Source of the DNA: Pseudochelatococcus contaminans
GTDB lineage: Bacteria > Pseudomonadota > Alphaproteobacteria > Rhizobiales > Beijerinckiaceae
Length of the DNA: 43,745 bases
NCBI RefSeq assembly: GCF_014195635.1
Contig: NZ_JACICC010000014.1
Coordinates: forward strand, 1-43,745
Direction: 5' to 3'
The translations under genes and the position numbers were made by a program. Positions 32,411 to 40,376 of this stretch are shown one piece after another; positions within the stretch are counted from its first letter, which is position 1, and each line of letters opens with the position of its first letter. Below the pieces are notes generated by a model. The model searched no databases. It was given only the letters and a program-made list of their open reading frames with translations, and was not told the origin of the DNA.

Positions 32411-34075
32411 TTATGCTTGGTCGAACAGCCCCCGGAATTCTGCATCGGCGTAATAGGCGAGCTTGCCGGCGACGATCGGCCGTTGCCCGGCGAGGAACAG
32501 CAATTCGACATGCTGCGGCAGGTTGCGGACCTCATCGGGGGTCAGCAGCGGCCGGGCCGTGTGTTGCTCGCCATAGGAGAGGCCGGATTTTTCGGAATCG
32601 AGCGCCCGGCTCATGGTCTGGAACACCACGGTTTCCTGCCCGAGCAGATCGGAGACGAGGCGGGCGCTGTCGTGATCGTTGACACCGAACACCTGTAGGA
32701 CGCCGGCGTTTGACAGGAAGGTTCCGGCGCGTTGCCCGTAGGTGGCGCGGAGCTGGTGAACGTCTTGCAGGATCGGCCAGAGCTGGACGCCATAGCCGGC
32801 CATGAGGCCCATTGCGCGCTCGACGGGGGCGAGGTGGCCGAGGGCGGCGAACTCATCCAGCAGGTAGAGGACCGGCACGGCCGGCTTGGCGGGGTCGCGC
32901 GCCATGTCGGTCAGGCTTTGCGCGACGAGCAGACGCAGCCAGCGGGAATAGGTGGCGAGGCGATCGGGCGGCAGGACGAGGAACACCGAGGCGTTGCGGC
33001 GCTTGAGATTGGCAAAGCGGAAATCGGATCGGCCGAGGACCGCGACCATGCGGGGGCTGTCGAGGAAATGGGTATGGCGCTGCGCGGCCGAGAGGACGCC
33101 GGCCGCTTCCCGGTCGGATTTGCCGAGGTGGCGGTTTGCGGCGCGGGCGATCAGGCCGCCGGCGGCCGTTGACGCCTGCATGTCCTTCAGGAGCGCCGCG
33201 AAGGCTTCAGGGGCGAGGGTGAGAGCTTCGCGCAGGGTAGCGAGGTTTCGCCTGTCGCGCGGCTCGCTGGCGGCAATATGGAGGATCAGGCCGGCAATGA
33301 GCGCCTTGGCTTCCTCGTTCCAATGCGCCTCGCCGGCCATGCCCGGTTCATCGAACACGAGGGCGTCGGCCAAGGTGCTTGCATCTTCCGCGACATCGAG
33401 GCCGGCCGGGTCGAGCTGGTCGAGAGGATTGAAGGCGGCCGAGGGCTGGCCGGTGACGCCGAAGGGGTCGAGGACGTGGACCGGGCCGAAGGTCTGGCGG
33501 GCGTGGCCGGCGATCTTGGCATTTTCGCCCTTGGGGTCGATGCAGATCACGGAGCGGTCGGCCGTGAGCAGGTTAGGGATGATGGTTCCCACCCCTTTGC
33601 CGGTGCGCGTCGGGGCCATCGTCAGCAGGTGGGCCGGGCCGTCATAGCGCAGGAGCTTTCCCGTTTTGCCGTCGCGGCCGATCAGCAGGCCGGAATCGGC
33701 GCGGGCAAGGGCGGCGGTTTCCTTGTCGGTGGCGAAGCGGGCCGAGCCGTGGGTTTCGCCGTCCATATCCCCGAAATGGATAATCAGCGGATTGGTGACG
33801 AGCCGGAAGGTGATCGCGGCCAGCACCAGCAGCGTGACGAGATCGAGCGCGATGAAGGGAACCGAGCCGGGGCCGAAGCCCATTTGTTCGAGGAAGAACC
33901 GGCCGCCGAAGCCGACCACGAACAGGGTTATGATGAGGATGAACAGAAGCCCGAGAAGCGGTTTCCAGATGCGGAAGGGCAGGGCGAGCAGGGATAGGAA
34001 CGCCCATAGCGGATCACGCGCAGCCTGCCGCATCATGTTCTTGAACGCGGCCCAGGCTAACGTCGCCTGATTCAT
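32411..34075 (-). CDS. traG: TraG/VirD4-family coupling protein
   Basis: This 554-residue inner-membrane ATPase would bring the relaxase-DNA complex to a type IV secretion channel. Two N-terminal spans (about 22-58 and 70-92) are followed by Walker A APTRTGKG (about 154-161) and Walker B VPVLYLLDEFAALGH (about residue 400). It is shorter than Ti-plasmid TraG (about 640-660). No mating-pore genes (virB or trb) lie in this window, so transfer would need a channel encoded elsewhere. It overlaps the small gene before it by ATGA. Confidence 0.92.
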   Translation of the reverse strand: MNQATLAWAAFKNMMRQAARDPLWAFLSLLALPFRIWKPLLGLLFILIITLFVVGFGGRFFLEQMGFGPGSVPFIALDLVTLLVLAAITFRLVTNPLIIHFGDMDGETHGSARFATDKETAALARADSGLLIGRDGKTGKLLRYDGPAHLLTMAPTRTGKGVGTIIPNLLTADRSVICIDPKGENAKIAGHARQTFGPVHVLDPFGVTGQPSAAFNPLDQLDPAGLDVAEDASTLADALVFDEPGMAGEAHWNEEAKALIAGLILHIAASEPRDRRNLATLREALTLAPEAFAALLKDMQASTAAGGLIARAANRHLGKSDREAAGVLSAAQRHTHFLDSPRMVAVLGRSDFRFANLKRRNASVFLVLPPDRLATYSRWLRLLVAQSLTDMARDPAKPAVPVLYLLDEFAALGHLAPVERAMGLMAGYGVQLWPILQDVHQLRATYGQRAGTFLSNAGVLQVFGVNDHDSARLVSDLLGQETVVFQTMSRALDSEKSGLSYGEQHTARPLLTPDEVRNLPQHVELLFLAGQRPIVAGKLAYYADAEFRGLFDQA

Positions 34076-34377
34076 GAGGCGGCCCCCCCGGCGCTGTCTG
34101 TTGTCTCCCTGGCCGGCGCGTTGGCGATCAGATCGGCAAAGAGTTCCTTATCGCCAGGGCGCGTCAGGAAGTCGGGCAGCTCGCGCTTGAGCCATTCGCG
34201 GAGGCGTCGGGAAAATTCCTCATCCTTGCCGCTTTCGAGGCGATGCAGAACGAGCGCGCCGAGCAGCACCTTGCGGCGGGTATCGTTGGCGCGCTCCTGT
34301 TTGCCGAGCCGGGCCTTGAGCGTGGCGCGCTGCGCATCCAGCTCGGCCAACCGCTGTTCGATCGTCTTGCGCGCCAT
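34072..34377 (-). CDS. Small mobilisation accessory protein (TraC/TraD/MobC-like)
   Basis: This 101-residue protein begins MARKTIEQRLAELDAQRATL with a coiled-coil helix. It continues RRKVLLGALVLHRL, the pattern of TraC/TraD-type accessory proteins of Ti-like transfer systems. Its job is probably to help the relaxase at oriT. The ATG at 34377 is clear; upstream in-frame sequence runs inside the next gene. The stop overlaps the traG start. Confidence 0.8.
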   Translation of the reverse strand: MARKTIEQRLAELDAQRATLKARLGKQERANDTRRKVLLGALVLHRLESGKDEEFSRRLREWLKRELPDFLTRPGDKELFADLIANAPARETTDSAGGAAS

Positions 34378-34390
34378 GTGTCGTTTCCTT

Positions 34391-35167
34391 CTATCTAGCG
34401 GGGCGAGGGGTTGGCCCGCCCTTGAGGCGAACCATGATAATTTTCGGATTTTCGCCAATGCGCTCGACCTCGACAATGCCCGACGCCTCGACCAGATCGG
34501 AGAGGCGGGGAAAGCCATAGTTACGGGCGTCGAAATCCGGCGATTGTTTCGCCAGGTGCGCGCCGACGCGGGCCAGATTGGCGCGGCCGTCTTCGTCGGC
34601 CGAGGCGGTGACAGCTTTCGCCAGCATGTCGAGGGCAGCGCGATCGAGTGCCGCTTTCGCCGGTGCAGGCTTGGCGGCGGCCGCTTTAGGCGCGGTGACG
34701 GCTTCCGCTTCCTTCTGTTCCCCGGCCGTGTTGAGCACGTCGAAATAGACGAACTTGTCGCAAGCGGTGATGAAGGGGCGGGGCGTCTTGCGCTCCCCGA
34801 ACCCATAGACGATGACGCCTTGCTCACGGATGCGCGCGGCCAGGCGGGCAAAGTCGCTATCACTTGAGACGATGCAGAAACCGGAGAAGCGGCCGGTATA
34901 GAGCAAGTCCATCGCGTCGATAATCATCGCGCCGTCCGTTGCGTTCTTCCCGGTCGTATAGGCGAATTGCTGGACCGGCTGAATCGAGTGTTCCAGCAGG
35001 CACTCTTTCCAGCCGTTGAGGTTCGGCTTGGTCCAATCGCCATAGATGCGCTTGACGCTGGCGGTGCCATAGTTGGCGATCTCAGCCAGCAGCCCGGTTA
35101 TGATTTTCGGGGTGGCATTATCGCCGTCGATCAGCAACGCAAGTGTTCCGGCGCTGTCTATTGCCAT
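34391..35167 (-). CDS. NYN-domain protein with C-terminal LOTUS/OST-HTH-like domain
   Basis: This 258-residue protein has an N-terminal NYN (PIN-like) nuclease domain. LALLIDGDNA holds the first acidic pair (about 8-17), followed by NATDGAMIIDAMDLL and IVSSDSDFARLAARIRE. An alanine/proline-rich linker (about 155-180) leads to a C-terminal segment (DFDARNYGFPRLSDLVEASG) typical of OST-HTH RNA-binding modules. The family cuts RNA or acts in RNA handling. It lies in the mobilisation operon, divergent from traA, which is an unusual home. The ATG at 35167 follows GGGAG; a frame open to 35221 is rejected. Its target is unknown. Confidence 0.85.
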   Translation of the reverse strand: MAIDSAGTLALLIDGDNATPKIITGLLAEIANYGTASVKRIYGDWTKPNLNGWKECLLEHSIQPVQQFAYTTGKNATDGAMIIDAMDLLYTGRFSGFCIVSSDSDFARLAARIREQGVIVYGFGERKTPRPFITACDKFVYFDVLNTAGEQKEAEAVTAPKAAAAKPAPAKAALDRAALDMLAKAVTASADEDGRANLARVGAHLAKQSPDFDARNYGFPRLSDLVEASGIVEVERIGENPKIIMVRLKGGPTPRPAR

Positions 35168-35342
35168 CGGTCTGCACTCCCATTTGAGCCGAAGTCTATC
35201 CGATGCAAGCAGCGTCACCAAACACGATTATGCGCTACCTTGAATTTTTGGCAGCTTTGCAGCACAATCAGGGCCTCAGTTCATCGCATCGACCTTGCCG
35301 CAAGCGCCACACCGAGCGACGAAAGAGCGTAGCGATTGAGTT

Positions 35343-35385
35343 GAGAAGGGCGCACTTACGACTTGCTTCGCAAGTCAGTTGCGCC
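35343..35385. other. Probable origin of transfer (oriT)
   Basis: AGGGCGCACTTA at 35347-35358 is, on the minus strand, TAAGTGCGCCCT, the nick-region motif of RSF1010/Ti-type oriT. Next to it is a hairpin, GACTTGC-TTC-GCAAGTC (35360-35376), with outer arms GGCGCA/TGCGCC. It lies 31 bp upstream of the relaxase gene, between the divergent traA and NYN genes. Motif, hairpin and position agree. Confidence 0.8.
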
Positions 35386-35415
35386 GATCGCAGATCGGAA
35401 AAGGGCAGGCAGCGT

Positions 35416-38400
35416 TTGGCAATCTATCATGCGAGCATGAAACCGGTATCGCGGGCCAGCGGCAGAAGCGCCGTTGCCTCTGCTGCCTATCGTGCCGGCG
35501 AGCGCCTGACGAACGAACGCGATGGCCTCACGCATGACTTCACCCGCAAGCAGGGCGTTGAGCATGTGGAAATCGTGTTGCCCGAGGGTGTGAGTGCCGA
35601 ATGGGCGAAGGACCGCCAGGCGCTTTGGAACGCAGCGGAGTTTGCCGAAAATCGGAAAGACGCGCGTGTCGCTCGTGAGATCGAGATCGGGCTACCGCAC
35701 GAGCTGACAGCCGAGCAGCGGCTAGAGCTAACGCGGGCGTTCGCCCAGGATTTGGCGAACCGCTATGGCGGGGCGGTCGATTTCGCGATCCATTCGCCGC
35801 ATTCGGCGAGCGACGTTCGGAATTATCACGCGCACCTTTTGATGACGACGCGCCAGGTCACAGAGGAACGGCTTGGCGAGAAAACGCATATCGAGTGGAA
35901 GAATGTGCGTCTGTTGAACGAGGGGTTGCCGACGACGCAAATGCAGCTCCGCGATATCAGACAGTCGTGGGAGCAGCATGCGAACGAGCATTTGGCAAAG
36001 GCCGGTCTCGATGTGCGGATTGATCATCGCTCGCATCAGGAGCGCGGACTTGAGCTTGAGCCGACCGAGCATATGGGCGTGCATGCCACGCAGATGCAGC
36101 GGCGCGGCCTCGACGTGTCGCGCACCCGGCTTGATGCGGAAGCGGCGCAGCGGAATGCGGAGCTGATCCGGGAGAAGCCGGAACAGGTTCTTGCGATCGT
36201 CACGAACGAAAAGAGCGTGTTCGATCGGCACGACATTGCGCGGACACTGCATCGCTACATCAACGACGACGCGCAGACGTTCCAGAATGCCTTTGCGACC
36301 GTCATGGCTTCGCCTGCGCTGGTGGAGTTGCAGGGCGAGCGAATGAGCCCCGAGACAGGCGAGATCGAGCTTGCGCGATATTCGACCCGCGAAATGGTCG
36401 GGATCGAATCCGGCATGGCGATGAGCGCGACAAGGCTGCACGAGGCGCAGACCCATGGCGTCGATCGGCAGCATGTCGGCCGCGCGATCGACGCCCAAGA
36501 CGCTGCCATTCGTCAGAGCGCTGGCGATCTTTCGGCACGGCTATCGGACGAGCAGCGGCGCGCGATCGAGCATATCACCGGGCCGGAACAGATCGCGGCG
36601 GTTGTCGGCTATGCTGGCGCAGGCAAGAGCACGATGCTCGCGGCGGCGCGCGAAGCATGGGAGGCGCATGGCTACACGGTTCACGGCGCGGCCCTGTCGG
36701 GTAAGGCGGCCGAGGGATTGGAGGAATCCTCCGGCATCCAGAGCCGCACGCTCGCGTCGTATGAATATCGCTGGCAGAACGACCGCGGCACACTCGGCCG
36801 CGGCGACGTGTTCGTGATCGACGAGGCGGGCATGATCGGGAGCCGGCAGCTCTCCCGGTTCATCAACGAGGCCGAGGCGCGGGGGGCGAAGATCGTCCTC
36901 GTCGGCGATCATGAGCAGCTCCAGGCGATCGGGGCCGGCGCACCGTTCCGCGCCATCGCCGAGCAAATCGGCCATGCCGAGCTTTCGGAGATTCGCCGGC
37001 AGCGCGTGGACTGGCAGCGGGAGGCGTCGGTTGACTTCGCCACCCATCGGACGGCCGAGGGCCTGGCCGCCTACCGGGATAACGGGAGCATCCGGCTTAG
37101 CGAAACGCGGGACGAGGCGCGCGGCGAGATCGTGCGCGACTACCTTGCCGATCGCGACGAACGGCCGGAGGGCACGCGCGTTGCGATGGCACATCGCCGT
37201 GCCGATGTTCGCGCCATCAATGACGAAATCAGATCGGCCCTGCAGGAGCGCGGCGAGCTGGCGAAGAGCAGTGTGCCCGGTGAGGGCTCGGACGCTGGTG
37301 GACTGACCTTCCAGACCAATGACGGCAAGCGCGAGTTCGCGCCGGGCGACCGTATCGTGTTCCTGGAGAACAATCGCGGCCTTGGCGTCAAGAACGGGAT
37401 GCTTGGCACGGTCGAGAGCGTCGAGGCTGGCCGGATCGTCGCGCAGCTCGACGGTCCCGGAGGAAAGGGCAGGGGCGACAGTATCAGCGTGCCGACGAAC
37501 GACTATCGGGCTTTCGACCATGGCTATGCGACGACGATTCACAAGAACCAGGGCGCGACAGTGGACCGCGCCTTTGTGATGGCGTCGGGCACGATGGACA
37601 GGCATCTGACCTATGTCGCCATGACCCGGCATCGCGACGGCGCGCAGCTCTATGCCGGCATGGATGAGTTTGCCGACCGTAACGCCGGTCGTTTGGTCGA
37701 TCATGGGGCCGCGCCCTATCAGCACGACCCGAAGAACCGCGACAGCTATTTCGTGACGCTGGAAAACGATCGCGGCCAGAAACATACGATTTGGGGTGTG
37801 GACCTTGAGCGCGCCATGAAAGAGGCCGCGCCAGAGATCGGGGACAAGATCGGCCTTGAGCATCGCGGATCGGAGACGGTGCGTCTTCCAGACGGGACTA
37901 CGGCCGAGCGCAATGCGTGGAAGGTGCATGAAGGCGGCGAGCTGGCCTACGCCCAACTTGAAAACCGGCTCAGCCGGTCGGGCGTGAAGGAAACGACGCT
38001 CGATTATACCCGCGACTTTGCCGAGCGGCGCGGGATCGCAGAGCAGATGGGGGTTCGCAGCGAGATCGAGCTACGTCCGGACAGAGAGCCGACGCAGGAG
38101 CAAACCCGGGCCGATCGTCAATCGCAGCGGCCGAGCATCGAGGCCGAAAATAGGGGCGAGGATCCACACCGGGTTTCTTCGCTGTCCAAGGATCTCGCCC
38201 AGGATCGTATTCAGGAACATGGGGACGATCAGCAGCAGCGCCCGCGCCGAGGCATGTTCGAGGGCTTGAAACTCGGGCGGAGCGCGGCGGCTGAAGGGCC
38301 GCAGCAGGACCGCGTCGCGCCGGCCCAGGAGCGGCCAGAGAGAGACGAGACTCCCCGGCGCTCCATGTTCGACGGCCTGAAGCTCAATGCCGTCTCAACC

Positions 38401-39039
38401 GGCCAGGCGCAGCCGGAAAGAGTGGAGAGCGTGCGAGAGGTGCCCGCGCCCGACCGGCAGGCAGACCGCTTGCGGCGGCCGTCCGACATGGAGCGCGCCA
38501 TAGACCGCTATGCGCGGGCCTATGACGCGGCCGAGCGAAATCACAGTGAGGGCTTGCCCGTACTCGAAACGCAGAAGCAGGAATTGCGGCAGGCCGGCCA
38601 GCAGCTCGACCAGGCGCGGCCGGGAGCGTCGGCGCTGATGGTGTCCGCCTTGCAGCATGACCCCGAGACGCGGGCTGCCATGCAGGAGCTTTCCGGCCGC
38701 GAGCGTGTCGGCCAACTCAGCGCCGGCATGGACCGGGAGCGCGCCGCACTGGCGGACCCGAACGTCAGGGCCGAACGGTTCGTGCAGCGCTGGCAGGAGC
38801 TACAGGGCGAACGCCAGGAGCTTCGCGGTTGGCAGCACGACGAGGCGCGCGGGAAGGTCGAGGGGCAAATGCGCGGCATGACAAAGAACCTTGAGCGCGA
38901 TCCGCAGGTTGAATCGATCCTGCGCAATCGCAGCCAGGACCTCGGAATCGGTCATGTGCGGCAGAGTGAAAGCCTCGCCCGCAACATGGAGCAGAGCCTT
39001 GCACGCGGCCGGAGCCAGGGCCTTGGGATGGAACGATAG
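35416..39039 (+). CDS. traA: TraA, MOBQ-type relaxase-helicase
   Basis: This 1,207-residue protein nicks oriT and unwinds DNA for transfer. The TTG start at 35416 gives AIYHASMKPVSRASGRSAV and puts the expected nicking tyrosine at Y25, as in RSF1010 MobA. Metal-binding histidines are H138 and H140 (NYHAHLL). A TraI-type helicase follows: Walker A GYAGAGKST (K404), VIDEAGMI, LVGDHEQLQAIG, and the C-terminal HKNQGATVDRAFV with YVAMTR. The tail has two copies of RR-x-MF-x-GLKL (38245-38274 and 38356-38385) and long glutamine/arginine-rich helices. The frame is open to 35203, but that part covers oriT. AGGG lies upstream. Confidence 0.95.
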   Translation: MAIYHASMKPVSRASGRSAVASAAYRAGERLTNERDGLTHDFTRKQGVEHVEIVLPEGVSAEWAKDRQALWNAAEFAENRKDARVAREIEIGLPHELTAEQRLELTRAFAQDLANRYGGAVDFAIHSPHSASDVRNYHAHLLMTTRQVTEERLGEKTHIEWKNVRLLNEGLPTTQMQLRDIRQSWEQHANEHLAKAGLDVRIDHRSHQERGLELEPTEHMGVHATQMQRRGLDVSRTRLDAEAAQRNAELIREKPEQVLAIVTNEKSVFDRHDIARTLHRYINDDAQTFQNAFATVMASPALVELQGERMSPETGEIELARYSTREMVGIESGMAMSATRLHEAQTHGVDRQHVGRAIDAQDAAIRQSAGDLSARLSDEQRRAIEHITGPEQIAAVVGYAGAGKSTMLAAAREAWEAHGYTVHGAALSGKAAEGLEESSGIQSRTLASYEYRWQNDRGTLGRGDVFVIDEAGMIGSRQLSRFINEAEARGAKIVLVGDHEQLQAIGAGAPFRAIAEQIGHAELSEIRRQRVDWQREASVDFATHRTAEGLAAYRDNGSIRLSETRDEARGEIVRDYLADRDERPEGTRVAMAHRRADVRAINDEIRSALQERGELAKSSVPGEGSDAGGLTFQTNDGKREFAPGDRIVFLENNRGLGVKNGMLGTVESVEAGRIVAQLDGPGGKGRGDSISVPTNDYRAFDHGYATTIHKNQGATVDRAFVMASGTMDRHLTYVAMTRHRDGAQLYAGMDEFADRNAGRLVDHGAAPYQHDPKNRDSYFVTLENDRGQKHTIWGVDLERAMKEAAPEIGDKIGLEHRGSETVRLPDGTTAERNAWKVHEGGELAYAQLENRLSRSGVKETTLDYTRDFAERRGIAEQMGVRSEIELRPDREPTQEQTRADRQSQRPSIEAENRGEDPHRVSSLSKDLAQDRIQEHGDDQQQRPRRGMFEGLKLGRSAAAEGPQQDRVAPAQERPERDETPRRSMFDGLKLNAVSTGQAQPERVESVREVPAPDRQADRLRRPSDMERAIDRYARAYDAAERNHSEGLPVLETQKQELRQAGQQLDQARPGASALMVSALQHDPETRAAMQELSGRERVGQLSAGMDRERAALADPNVRAERFVQRWQELQGERQELRGWQHDEARGKVEGQMRGMTKNLERDPQVESILRNRSQDLGIGHVRQSESLARNMEQSLARGRSQGLGMER

Positions 39040-39047
39040 GAGACGCC

Positions 39048-39782
39048 ATGACGGACGAGAGCGAGGGTACAGAACCAGACGAGCAGGACGCAGGCAGCGA
39101 CCCGGCCCAGGCTTTCGATACGTTGCGGCGATCTGTCGAGAAGCTGACGCGCGACGTTGGCGGCGAAATGACCGTCATCCGCAAGGGGGTGGAAGCGGCG
39201 TTCGAGGAATTCGAGAAAATCCAGCAGCCGCCCGATTACGGCCCGGAGCTTGGCCGTATGGTCAAGCAGGTTACCGCCGTTGGACAGGCCCTTGAAGCCT
39301 TGCAGAAGTCGCCGGCGCTCAGGAATGGCCCCGATCATTACGCCCGCGCGCTCGAGAACGCCGGCGACCGGATTTCGGAGGGTGCTGGGCGCACGATCGA
39401 GGCTCGAGGACAAGCCCTCGAGCGCGTGACCGGCGATCTTCGCGAGTTCGTCAGGGCCGCCCGCCTTCGTCGGGAACAGGATTGGTGGCTTTGGGGCGTG
39501 GGAGCGGCCGGCCTGGTCGCCGGCGTGCTGTTGACGTTGTTCCTTCCGCGCGTTCTGCCCGGATCGGTCGATATGGCCGTAGCCTCGATCGCCATGAATG
39601 CCGACCGCTGGAATGCGGGAATCTCGCTCATGCAGTCGGGAAGCCCAGGAGGCTGGCGCAACCTGGTTGAGGCCAGCAATCTTGTGCGCGCCAATCAGGA
39701 GACGCTTGCGGCGTGCGCAGAGGCGGCCGCCAAGGCGAAGAAAGAACAACGTTGCACGGTCACCATGGCAGTGCCTCAGTAG
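39048..39782 (+). CDS. DUF6118-type membrane protein, intact copy
   Basis: This 244-residue protein of unknown function has an acidic N-terminus, the segment GGEMTVIRKGVEAAFEEFEKI, and a helical middle. One membrane span lies near 147-165 (WLWGVGAAGLVAGVLLTLFL). A periplasmic tail follows, with two cysteines (AACAEAA and QRCTVTM) that could form a disulfide. It starts 8 bp after traA behind AGGAGA, so it is co-transcribed with the relaxase; a role at the membrane in transfer is an inference. The split paralogue near 17.9-24.9 kb shares all these parts. Confidence 0.85.
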   Translation: MTDESEGTEPDEQDAGSDPAQAFDTLRRSVEKLTRDVGGEMTVIRKGVEAAFEEFEKIQQPPDYGPELGRMVKQVTAVGQALEALQKSPALRNGPDHYARALENAGDRISEGAGRTIEARGQALERVTGDLREFVRAARLRREQDWWLWGVGAAGLVAGVLLTLFLPRVLPGSVDMAVASIAMNADRWNAGISLMQSGSPGGWRNLVEASNLVRANQETLAACAEAAAKAKKEQRCTVTMAVPQ

Positions 39783-39859
39783 CCTTGGCGCTAGTTCGAG
39801 CTGCGTCCGATATTTACGGAATCTATGTGATTTTAGCCGGATTCTTCTGCGGGATGATT
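39783..39859. other. Short gap, nothing recognised
   Basis: No gene, hairpin or repeat stands out. The plasmid-type sequence ends here against the IS21-like end. Confidence 0.5.
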
Positions 39860-40198
39860 TGTATGTCAACGGCGGAGACAAAACCGGCCACGTGGCGGCG
39901 CAAAAGTAGGCCAGTGGCGGGGCACTAAGCGCCATGGCGCGTGCGCTCCCCAAATAGCTGGCACGTGCCATGGCGCATTGGCCCGGAGGGCCAATTCTGT
40001 TAGGTGTGATCAGGTGGCGGATCGGGCCTTTCGAGCGCGGCTTTGGCTGAGGCGATAGCTGTCGCCGTTCATCTCGAGAATGTTTACGTGGTGTGTCAGT
40101 CTGTCGAGGAGAGCGCCGGTCAGGCGTTCGGTGCCGAAGGTTTCGGTCCATTCGTCGAAGGGCAGATTGCTGGTGATCAGCGTGGACCCGCGCTCATG
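39860..40198 (-). mobile_element. IS21-family element remnant
   Basis: The outer end looks like the right end of an IS21-type element: a TGT start near 39860-39866 followed by repeats with CAAAACCGGCCACGTGG and CAAAAGTAGGCCAGTGG. The inner part is the 3' end of istB. The 5' part of istB, all of istA and the other end are missing. It stops abruptly against a permease gene at about 40198. Confidence 0.75.
40010..40198 (-). pseudogene. istB: IstB-type ATPase, C-terminal fragment
   Basis: About 62 codons remain: RGSTLITSNLPFDEWTETFG, then TERLTGALLDRLTHHVNILE and the basic tail YRLSQSRARKA. These are the end of the IS21 helper ATPase, after its P-loop part. The longer open frame to 40402 is chance reading through the adjoining permease gene. 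Confidence 0.85.
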
Positions 40199-40347
40199 AC
40201 CACATAAGAGATCATCAGCCCCAGCACCATTGGCACCAGAACGCCCGAGGCGATGTGGAAGAACCACCCCAGCATCAGCGCCAGCATGACGCCCAGCGTG
40301 ATGTTCAAAAGGGCCGGTGGTGCGGCGGTCGGCGTGGGCTGTGTCAT
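40199..40347 (-). pseudogene. AI-2E/PerM-type permease, N-terminal fragment
   Basis: From the ATG at 40347 the first 50 or so codons read MTQPTPTAAPPALLN followed by two hydrophobic segments (ITLGVMLALMLGWFFHIASG and VLVPMVLGLMISYVVM). This pattern opens many AI-2E-family transporters. The gene then runs into the istB remnant in another frame. It lies 29 bp after the GntP gene and was probably the last gene of that operon. Confidence 0.55.
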
Positions 40348-40376
40348 GACGATCCCGAAGCTCTGTCCCTATCGGG

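Noticed and set aside
36541-37956. Open frame of 471 codons on the minus strand opposite traA
   Set aside because: It covers the helicase motifs of traA in antisense, has no protein-like features and no ribosome site.
38952-40151. Open frame of 399 codons on the minus strand opposite the end of traA and the DUF6118 gene
   Set aside because: It crosses the junction with the IS21 remnant and has low-complexity, arginine-rich composition.
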